Shown in pieces: positions 58,494 to 64,000 of a stretch of 64,000 nt of DNA. The notes beneath the pieces were generated by a model. It was not told the origin of the DNA, ran no database searches, and saw only the letters and a list, made by a program, of their open reading frames with translations. The DNA is from Actinomycetota bacterium. Its GTDB lineage: Bacteria; Actinomycetota; AC-67. The translations under genes and the position numbers were made by a program. The number at the start of each line of letters is the position of its first letter. Position 1 is the first letter of the stretch. The stretch spans positions 5,638 through 69,637 of the forward strand of contig JBAZZY010000014.1 of the NCBI GenBank assembly GCA_041658565.1, given 5' to 3'.

Positions 58494-59132
58494 GAGCTTG
58501 GTCCGAGTCCGGAACACCGAACACGCGGGAACGTCCGCATCGGCTCCAGCCAGGAGCACATACGGCACGGTCGAGGCCATCAACGCCGAGGCAACACCGG
58601 CGTACGCCATGACCTGCGCACCCGTATAGTGCTCGATCTTGAAGCGGTACACACCGGGTGGTTCGCCGACCATGTAGTGCGCCCACACGTTCGCCTTCCA
58701 GTTGCTGTTCTCCCACACCGGCACCGGAACGGGACTGAGATAACGGAGGGGCTGGAAGTTCACCGTGCCGGTTCCCCCCGGGCCCTCGATCGAGATCAGC
58801 GATGGAGGCCCGTAGGTCCCCGTAGGCGCGACCCACGTGTGGTTGCCAAGCACGAACACCGCCACCGCCGACCGTTTGAAGGACCGCGTCAGGGACGTAG
58901 CGGTCATCGACGAGGCTTCGACGATCGCAAAGGCCGGGGTCCAGTAGGCATCGCCGGCAGACACCACGACGCCCTTCTGGAAGTGGCAAAGAGAATAGCG
59001 CCGGCCGAGATATAGGAGGACGTGTCCCGGCTCGGGGCGCATCTGGTCTTGCAGACCGGCGCGGAGTCGGAGTTCACCTCGTTCCTTGGCCGCGATCGCT
59101 ACGAGCGCAACGCCAAGGCGCCGCCGATTCAT
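58467..59132 (-). CDS. Hypothetical protein
   Basis: This 221-residue frame begins MNRRRLGVALVAIAAKERGE and contains LTRSFKRSAVAVFVLGNHTW, NSNWKANVWAHYMVGEPPGV and YRFKIEHYTGAQVMAYAGVA. The latter resembles beta-rich secreted proteins, but the N-terminus is a weak signal peptide. No ribosome binding site is obvious. It may be coupled to the upstream gene, whose stop lies 12 nt before. No family is recognised. Confidence 0.55.
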   Translation of the reverse strand: MNRRRLGVALVAIAAKERGELRLRAGLQDQMRPEPGHVLLYLGRRYSLCHFQKGVVVSAGDAYWTPAFAIVEASSMTATSLTRSFKRSAVAVFVLGNHTWVAPTGTYGPPSLISIEGPGGTGTVNFQPLRYLSPVPVPVWENSNWKANVWAHYMVGEPPGVYRFKIEHYTGAQVMAYAGVASALMASTVPYVLLAGADADVPACSVFRTRTKLASGTILCS

Positions 59133-59144
59133 CGCAACGGCTAT

Positions 59145-59744
59145 TCACGGCGTGCGTCTCATCCGTCGTCGCGCGCGACGACGGATGAGCCCGTCATCTT
59201 GGGTTCTCGTCTTGGCGCTCGACCGGATGACCGCTCGCATCCCATCGGGATCTTCGCGCAAGCGGAGCAGGACCGGAAGCGCATCGCGTCTGCGCCGAGT
59301 CTGCAGCGTCGCCGCGATGCCCGCGCGCTCGAATGACAGCAGCGCCCGGTCATGGTCGGAAGCCAGCGCCGCATCGACGTGCACACGCACGCCGTCCACG
59401 GTGGTCACGAACGATCCAATGACGGTGAATGCGGCCTTCTCCGCTGAGGATGCGACCGGAGAGCCGAAGGGCAGTGCTCGTGATTGCCGGATCGTGGTCT
59501 CCGTCCCCGAACTCGCGTCACCGTAACGCATCTCGACACCGTGAACGGAAACTTCTCTTCTGTTCACGATCCCGATCACCGAACGGACGGATTCCCTGCG
59601 GCTCGGATCGCGCAGGCGAAGGAACCCGGACGGAACGGTGGCGGTCGATGCATCGGGGCGGCGCGCGCGGACGATCCGATGATAGGAGTACATGAGCAAA
59701 GAGCGGGCCGACCTGAGTCGACGCAAGCACGACGGCGGATGCAT
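59145..59744 (-). CDS. Hypothetical protein with arginine-rich ends
   Basis: This 199-residue frame begins MHPPSCLRRLRSARSLLMYS when read from the ATG at 59744, which is 4 nt after the stop of a small peptide gene. A second possible start is 59693 (MYSYHRIVRARR). The middle has REVSVHGVEMRYGDASSGTE and AAFTVIGSFVTTVDGVRVHV, a beta-type pattern. The C-terminus is arginine-rich and its DNA contains a 32-bp palindrome. Coding status is moderate. Confidence 0.5.
   Translation of the reverse strand: MHPPSCLRRLRSARSLLMYSYHRIVRARRPDASTATVPSGFLRLRDPSRRESVRSVIGIVNRREVSVHGVEMRYGDASSGTETTIRQSRALPFGSPVASSAEKAAFTVIGSFVTTVDGVRVHVDAALASDHDRALLSFERAGIAATLQTRRRRDALPVLLRLREDPDGMRAVIRSSAKTRTQDDGLIRRRARRRMRRTP
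59158..59189. repeat. 32-bp perfect palindrome
   Basis: CTCATCCGTCGTCGCG (59158-59173) is followed directly by its reverse complement CGCGACGACGGATGAG (59174-59189). The palindrome has no spacer. It lies at the 3' end of a hypothetical gene, 26 nt before the next start. It could be a protein-binding site or a terminator-like hairpin without T-run. Confidence 0.75.
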
Positions 59745-59748
59745 CGGC

Positions 59749-59889
59749 TCACGCCGAATACGGCTGAGGGTAGGTCGCGGTCTCAATGTGGGCCTCGGTC
59801 ACCGGGGACTCGGTTGCTCGGGCCGTGCCGGTCAGTGAAACCGTCATCGCGAGGATGGCCGCAAGGAAAGCAAGCGATCGCAGTCGCAT
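59749..59889 (-). CDS. 46-residue secreted peptide
   Basis: The frame from ATG 59889 reads MRLRSLAFLAAILAMTVSLT, then GTARATESPVTEAHIETATY and PQPYSA. It is a good signal peptide with an ARA cleavage site and about 21 mature residues. The stop at 59749 is followed after 4 nt by the ATG at 59744 of the next gene. A promoter lies 48 nt upstream of the start. It may be a real short exported peptide or the remnant of a larger secreted protein. Confidence 0.5.
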   Translation of the reverse strand: MRLRSLAFLAAILAMTVSLTGTARATESPVTEAHIETATYPQPYSA

Positions 59890-59936
59890 CGTCACATCCA
59901 AAGCTGCTCATTGCTGAGGAACGAGGACGGGAACAA

Positions 59937-59965
59937 ACCGTAATGCTTGTCTTCTCCGCGGTCAA
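59937..59965 (-). promoter_or_regulatory. Promoter upstream of the secreted peptide gene
   Basis: On the minus strand, TTGACC (complement of 59960-59965) and TACGGT (complement of 59937-59942) are 17 nt apart. This is a fair sigma-70-type promoter, 48 nt ahead of the ATG at 59889. The rest of the 273-bp gap between cysH and this gene (59890-60162) holds nothing recognisable. Confidence 0.5.
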
Positions 59966-60162
59966 TATTGTCGAGTTGACTGGGATGCGTCATGGACCAA
60001 GCGAGTCGCCAAGGCCGGGACGCGCAGCAAGGCGGCGGTCACAGCCGGGACCGAACGAACAGCCTGACTCGACCCGCCCTCATCACCCTCGCGAAACGAA
60101 GGTATCGGCCGGCTCCAGACGCCATTCCACCGTAGCCGACGGCAGGGCACGACGACCCTTCT

Positions 60163-60909
60163 CTATCGGGCGGCGTGTAGCAGTGAGGCGACTTCCGCCT
60201 CGAAGCGCTCGTCGGGAGTGGCGGCATGTATTCCGCACTCTTTGGAATCCCCGTCTTCCCACCACCAGCGCCCCGCGCGCTCATCCTCGCCGGGCTCGAT
60301 CGCGCGCGTGCACGGCGCGCACCCGATTGAAGTGAACCCGCGTTCGTACAACTCATTCGCCGGCACGCGGTGCTCGAGCGCGTACTCCCAGACCCGCTCG
60401 GCGGTCCAGTCGGCGAGCGGCGCAACCTTGACGATGCCGGGTCTTTGCGGATCCGGTCCGACCTCGACAGCCCCGGCACGCTCGGCGGTCTGCCCGCGTC
60501 GCACTCCGGTGATCCAGGCGCCGAGTCCACCGAGCGCGCGCTCCAGCGGCAGCACCTTTCGCACGTGACAGCACAACTTGCGCAACGCAACATCGCGTCG
60601 GAACAGATCGACCCCGTGGCGCGCCACCATGGCTTCGACTTGAGTCGCGTCGGGGAACACAACCTCGACCGTGATGCCGTACCGTCCGCGAACCTGGTCG
60701 ATCAGCGCGTACGTCTCTTGCGGAAGACGCCCGGTATCGACCGTGATCACGCGCACATCTGAGCGAATGCGGTGGGCCATGTCGATCAGGACCATCCCTT
60801 CGGCCTGAAAGGCGGTGACGATGGCGATACCGCTCCCGTACTCCCTGAGCGCCCAGGAGAGCACATCCTCGGCCGGTGCGCCGGCCAGGTCTGGGAGGCC
60901 GGGGCTCAT
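60163..60909 (-). CDS. cysH: Assimilatory adenylylsulfate (APS) reductase
   Basis: This 248-residue protein has AIVTAFQAEGMVLIDMAHRI and TVDTGRLPQETYALIDQVRG of the PAPS/APS reductase N-type ATP-pyrophosphatase fold. It also has paired cysteines, KLCCHVRK and GCAPCTRAI, that hold a [4Fe-4S] cluster in APS reductases and are absent from PAPS reductases. The catalytic cysteine is in DSKECGIH. It reduces APS to sulfite. The ATG overlaps the sat-cysC stop by ATGA, so it is the last gene of the sulfur operon. Part of it is duplicated at 58300-58448. Confidence 0.93.
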   Translation of the reverse strand: MSPGLPDLAGAPAEDVLSWALREYGSGIAIVTAFQAEGMVLIDMAHRIRSDVRVITVDTGRLPQETYALIDQVRGRYGITVEVVFPDATQVEAMVARHGVDLFRRDVALRKLCCHVRKVLPLERALGGLGAWITGVRRGQTAERAGAVEVGPDPQRPGIVKVAPLADWTAERVWEYALEHRVPANELYERGFTSIGCAPCTRAIEPGEDERAGRWWWEDGDSKECGIHAATPDERFEAEVASLLHAAR

Positions 60910-62630
60910 CCCTCAGTGCCCCCTGCGATATAGCCCTCGCGCTCGAGGTGCAGGATGATCCGCTGCGCCGCCTCTTCGGGCGTCACGTTGGTGGTGTCGA
61001 TGACCAAGTCCGCATCCTCAGGAGCCTCGTAGGGATCGTCGATCCCCGTGAAGCCCTTGACGAGTCCGGCGCGCGCCTTCGCGTACAGCCCCTTGCGGTC
61101 ACGCTGCTCGCACACTTCGATCGGCGTCCCGGCATGAACCAGCATGAATCCGCCGCCCGGCTCGACCATCGCGCGCACTTCCTTGCGCACCGCGTCGTAC
61201 GGCGCGATCGGGGCGCAGATCGCAACGCCGCCGTTCTTGGTGATCTCGCTCGCTACGTACCCGATGCGACGGATGTTGATGTCGCGGTGCTCCTTCGAGA
61301 ATCCAAGCTCGGAGGACAAGTGCTTGCGCACCAGGTCACCGTCGAGCAGCGTCACCGGACGGGTCCCCGATTCCAGGAACTTCACCAGCAGCACGTTGGC
61401 AATCGTCGACTTCCCGGAGCCCGACAGTCCTGTGAAGAAGATCGTGAAGCCCTGGCGCGCGCGCGGCGGCGAAGTGCGCCGCAACTCCCGCACCACTTCC
61501 GGGAAACTGAACCACTCGGGAATCTCCTTGCCCTCGGCCAGGCGACGACGCAACTCGGTGCCCGAGATGTCGCGCGTGCGCGCGCCCTCGGGCACTTCGT
61601 TCGCAGGGACGTATTCGTCTTGGTCCTCCAGATAGAGCATCTGCTCGAAGGGGACCATCCCAACGCCGAGTTCCTCTTCGAACTCACGCACCATGTCCTG
61701 AGCATCGTAGGGACCGTAGAACGGCACGCCGGAGGAGTCCGAACCCGGGCCGGCGTGATCGCGCCCGACGATCAAGTGCGTGCACCCGTGGTTCTTGCGG
61801 ATGATCGCGTGCCACACAGCTTCGCGCGGACCGGCCATGCGCATCGCCAAAGGCAACAGTGACAGCTTCACCGTCTGCTGCGGATAGCGACCGAGCAGTG
61901 CGTGGTAGCAGCGGACACGCGTGTAGTGATCCACGTCGCCGGGCTTGGTCATTCCGACGACGGGATGAATAAGCAGGTTCGCCTCGAGTTGCTTCGCTGC
62001 GCGCATCGTCAACTCGTAGTGCGCGCGGTGCAAGGGGTTGCGTGTCTGGAACGCCACAACGCGCTCCCAGCCCAGACGCGCAAACTCGGCGCGCAACTCG
62101 GCCGGTGTCGTGCGCAGGCCGCGATAGTCGTAATGCGAGGGGCTGTTAACCGCCTCAAGCGTTCCACCGACGTACCACGGATTGGTGCGCTCCAAAACCT
62201 GCGCAACGCCGGGGTGTTCGGGGTTCTCCGTCCCGTACACGGCCTTCGCCTCGGCGAGGCGGTCGGGCTCCCACACATCACTCACCGCGAGCGCGGCCAA
62301 CATCACGCCCTCGGGATCGCGCAGCGCGAGCGAGGCGCCGGGCTCCAGAGCGCGAGCGACTTCCTCAGGGATATCGAGCACTATTGGAATCGGCCAGAGC
62401 GTTCCGTCCTGCAGGCGCATCTCGGTGCACACACGCTCGTAGTCCGCGCGCCCCATGAACCCGCGAAGCGGTGAGAAACCACCCGAGCACAACAGCTCGA
62501 GGTCGCAGATCTGGCGTGGCGTCAGGTCCCACGAAGGCCATGCGCGCGATTCATCAAGAATGCCCGCGCGCCGGGCGGAATCGGCGGTCAAGTCGACGAG
62601 AACTCCGCCGTGAGGAATAGGACTGCTCAT
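60906..62630 (-). CDS. Bifunctional sulfate adenylyltransferase-adenylylsulfate kinase (Sat-CysC)
   Basis: Residues 1 to about 390 are a homomeric ATP sulfurylase, with AFQTRNPLHRAHYELTMRAA (the QTRNPxHRAHE-type loop), LLIHPVVGMTKPGDVD and HLIVGRDHAGPGSDSSG. Residues about 395-574 are APS kinase with Walker A GLSGSGKSTIANVL, LLDGDLVRKHLSSELGFSKE and GVAICAPIAPY. It activates sulfate to APS and can make PAPS. As APS reductase follows, PAPS is probably used for sulfation rather than reduction. The start at 62630 overlaps the TauE stop by ATGA. Confidence 0.94.
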   Translation of the reverse strand: MSSPIPHGGVLVDLTADSARRAGILDESRAWPSWDLTPRQICDLELLCSGGFSPLRGFMGRADYERVCTEMRLQDGTLWPIPIVLDIPEEVARALEPGASLALRDPEGVMLAALAVSDVWEPDRLAEAKAVYGTENPEHPGVAQVLERTNPWYVGGTLEAVNSPSHYDYRGLRTTPAELRAEFARLGWERVVAFQTRNPLHRAHYELTMRAAKQLEANLLIHPVVGMTKPGDVDHYTRVRCYHALLGRYPQQTVKLSLLPLAMRMAGPREAVWHAIIRKNHGCTHLIVGRDHAGPGSDSSGVPFYGPYDAQDMVREFEEELGVGMVPFEQMLYLEDQDEYVPANEVPEGARTRDISGTELRRRLAEGKEIPEWFSFPEVVRELRRTSPPRARQGFTIFFTGLSGSGKSTIANVLLVKFLESGTRPVTLLDGDLVRKHLSSELGFSKEHRDINIRRIGYVASEITKNGGVAICAPIAPYDAVRKEVRAMVEPGGGFMLVHAGTPIEVCEQRDRKGLYAKARAGLVKGFTGIDDPYEAPEDADLVIDTTNVTPEEAAQRIILHLEREGYIAGGTEG

Positions 62631-63391
62631 ATAAGTTTCACTCCTGTCACGATGACTGCAATAACGATCACGGGACGCAACACGCGCGGGTGCGCGCGAT
62701 GCGCGAGACGACTTCCCAAGACGATGCCCGGCAAGTACCCGACCATCAACGAAAGAACGGTGGCGGCCCGCACGGTTCCCAGCGCGATGTGACCGGCACC
62801 GGCAACGGCCTGCAGGATTGCGCCATGGAAGACGCTCGTGCCGACAAGTTCAGCGGGGATGGTGCCGGGGTAGGCGATCAAGAGCGCCGCGATGACCAGC
62901 GACCCACTGCCGGCCGACGTCACCGCGAGCGTGAAGCCCACCACCGCGCCGATGCCCGCATTCACCAACGGTCGGTCGGTCGGCATCCGAAGCGACGGCA
63001 GCCACCCCGAGCGCTTCCGAATCAAAACCGCGTCCAGCAGCAGCGAGGCCGCAATCAAGATAAGCACGACTCCAAGCGCGCGCGACACAAACGGCCCGGC
63101 GCCGTCGAGGCCTCCGAGGCGCTTGATCACGTAAATGCCCAGGACCGCCGCAGGGATGCTCCCCGAGGCGAGTTGACGCACCAGCCGATGGTTAACGGTC
63201 CCCTGGCGATGGTGCACTCCGGCACCGATGAACTTCGCCCCCGCAGCGGCCAGCAAGGATGTCCCCACCGCCGCCACGCTGGGGATTCCTCGAAGGATCA
63301 GCAGGGGCGTAACGATGCTGCCGGCGCCAGTGCCGGCCAATCCGATCGTGAGGCCCCCCGCGAGGCCGATAAGTGCAACCAGAGGGTCCAC
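62627..63391 (-). CDS. TauE/SafE family sulfur-compound transporter
   Basis: This 254-residue protein has about seven to eight hydrophobic helices. It has LIGLAGGLTIGLAGTGAGSI in the first half and GAVVGFTLAVTSAGSGSLVI in the second, the paired GxxSG-like motifs of the TauE/SafE family (sulfite or organosulfonate export, sometimes sulfate import). The GTG at 63391 follows AAGGGGTTGGG. It is the first gene of the sulfur operon, so sulfate uptake or sulfite export is likely. Direction cannot be determined. Confidence 0.88.
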   Translation of the reverse strand: MDPLVALIGLAGGLTIGLAGTGAGSIVTPLLILRGIPSVAAVGTSLLAAAGAKFIGAGVHHRQGTVNHRLVRQLASGSIPAAVLGIYVIKRLGGLDGAGPFVSRALGVVLILIAASLLLDAVLIRKRSGWLPSLRMPTDRPLVNAGIGAVVGFTLAVTSAGSGSLVIAALLIAYPGTIPAELVGTSVFHGAILQAVAGAGHIALGTVRAATVLSLMVGYLPGIVLGSRLAHRAHPRVLRPVIVIAVIVTGVKLI

Positions 63392-63421
63392 CGACCCAAC
63401 CCCTTACCACTACTCCAACGG

Positions 63422-63459
63422 TTCACAACATTAATACGTTGTAAACCATCAGGTGTCAA
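63422..63459 (-). promoter_or_regulatory. Sulfur operon promoter with overlapping inverted repeat
   Basis: On the minus strand TTGACA (complement of 63454-63459) and TATTAA (complement of 63431-63436) are 17 nt apart, a nearly consensus promoter. TTCACAAC (63422-63429) and GTTGTAAA (63438-63445) form an inverted repeat with one mismatch and an 8-nt centre that covers the -10. This position favours repression. The regulator is not encoded nearby. Confidence 0.78.
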
Positions 63460-63477
63460 TCCGGTGGACACCGCGAC

Positions 63478-63852
63478 CTAGCGGGCAGAAGTGTCAGAAA
63501 CGAAGGATCCGGACGCGCCAAACCGACGAGCAACCCACCCAGGCGGAGCGAAGCCCAGCAACAACAGCGGCGCGGACGCCAACACCAAGTACCGCAGCAC
63601 TCGCAAGAGCTGCTGGATCGCCCCCAAACTCGGGTTGGAGAACAGCAGCAGCGGGATCATGCCGACCACCAAGAAGATCAGGAAGAATCCCCCGGAGATC
63701 GACAGCATGCGAAAACGTGCAAGACCCTGCACCCGCAACCCGTACAAGGCAAACGAAACCCACAGCACTCCGAACGCGAGCGCGAGGTACCCGATGGCGA
63801 CCCACAAATAGGTTCGGTAGCTGATGAGGTTGTGGACTCCCTGGATCTCCAC
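63478..63852 (-). CDS. Small hypothetical membrane protein beside an IS end
   Basis: This 124-residue protein from the GTG at 63852 reads VEIQGVHNLISYRTYLWVAI and has three hydrophobic helices (WVAIGYLALAFGVLWVSFAL, FFLIFLVVGMIPLLLF, YLVLASAPLLLLG). A GCGAAGGGG precedes this GTG. The frame continues upstream into the end of an IS3-type transposase gene, so the original N-terminus may have been cut off by the insertion. No family is recognised. Confidence 0.6.
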   Translation of the reverse strand: MEIQGVHNLISYRTYLWVAIGYLALAFGVLWVSFALYGLRVQGLARFRMLSISGGFFLIFLVVGMIPLLLFSNPSLGAIQQLLRVLRYLVLASAPLLLLGFAPPGWVARRFGASGSFVSDTSAR

Positions 63853-63916
63853 CAACCCCTTCGCCGGATCGAACGGGACTGCCCCCGATCTGGTTGACTC
63901 GTAGCTTGTGAGCCTT

Positions 63917-64000
63917 TCACGCTGCAAGGGCTCCTTCGTACACGGCCTCAAACTCTACGGGAGTTAGCCGCCCGAGGCCGCGTTGGCGGCGGCGGCGGTG
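63917..64000 (-). mobile_element. IS3-family transposase (OrfB), 3' end only
   Basis: The last 27 codons read HRRRRQRGLGRLTPVEFEAV then YEGALAA and stop. This is the conserved C-terminus of the IS3-family integrase-core transposase (R-x3-LG-x2-(T/S)P-x-EFE). The rest lies beyond the window. The terminal inverted repeat of the element would be expected between about 63860 and 63915, but I could not identify it. Confidence 0.8.

Noticed and set aside
58130..58561. 143-codon minus-strand frame that includes the cysH-like segment
   Set aside because: Its start lies inside the 58467-59132 gene and only the 49-residue cysH piece is conserved, so it was treated as a pseudogene fragment rather than a gene.
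1..64000. CRISPR arrays, rRNA genes, integrase/attachment sites
   Set aside because: No regularly spaced repeats, rRNA-like sequence or integrase gene was seen in the window.

Overview
The window is 64 kb of very GC-rich DNA that reads like the chromosome of a free-living actinobacterium. The clues are a BldC-like MerR-fold regulator, a LytR-CpsA-Psr ligase, an actinobacterial-type zinc ribbon protein, MeaA-type ethylmalonyl-CoA mutase, many GTG/TTG starts, stop/start overlaps (ATGA, GTGA, TGATG) and pervasive GCGCGC tracts. No tRNA, rRNA or CRISPR array was found, so no finer placement is offered. Both edges cut genes: a flavoprotein at the left and an IS3-family transposase at the right.

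Layout. (1) 1-1504: 5' part of a ferredoxin-NADP reductase alpha-like subunit (minus) and a divergent Fic protein (plus). (2) 1577-32062: a surface-glycan locus read almost entirely right to left. It holds seven GT4 glycosyltransferase domains, a GT4/phosphoglycosyltransferase fusion, an O-antigen ligase/polymerase-like membrane protein, a Wzz/BY-kinase-like protein with a broken P-loop, heptose-phosphate enzymes (SIS-GAF, GmhB, HddA), nucleotide-sugar enzymes (Uxs, Ugd, Gmd-like, nucleotidyltransferase, RmlD), a 1346-residue secreted repeat protein, a ferritin-VIT fusion and an LCP ligase. A BldC-like regulator and a sigma-region-4-only protein sit directly upstream of the polymer block. (3) 32085-36539: acyl-CoA metabolism (thioesterase, MeaA, and a tandem-duplicated 3-hydroxyacyl-CoA dehydrogenase read divergently). 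(4) 36594-40028: a RES/Xre toxin-antitoxin pair, an SDR and small genes. (5) 39887-48540: a Liv-type ABC transporter in which LivH, LivM and LivG are one polypeptide, with its binding protein coupled to a large surface protein. (6) 48741-59889: secreted proteins of unknown function around a signalling island (response regulator, soluble GAF kinase, response regulator, ECF sigma factor fused to a predicted extracytoplasmic Asp-box propeller). (7) 60163-63391: assimilatory sulfur operon (TauE/SafE, ATP sulfurylase-APS kinase fusion, APS reductase) behind a strong promoter overlapped by an inverted repeat. A diverged 148-bp copy of part of its cysH lies 2.4 kb away.

How it fits together. The glycan locus can plausibly make UDP-glucuronate/UDP-xylose, a GDP-deoxysugar and part of a GDP-heptose pathway, start assembly on a lipid carrier, extend and polymerise it, and attach the polymer to the wall through the LCP protein; no flippase is visible. 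The signalling island is the best candidate for an undescribed system: its membrane-tethered sigma factor could read an external signal directly, and it is surrounded by secreted proteins that could be partners or targets. That link is inferred from position only.
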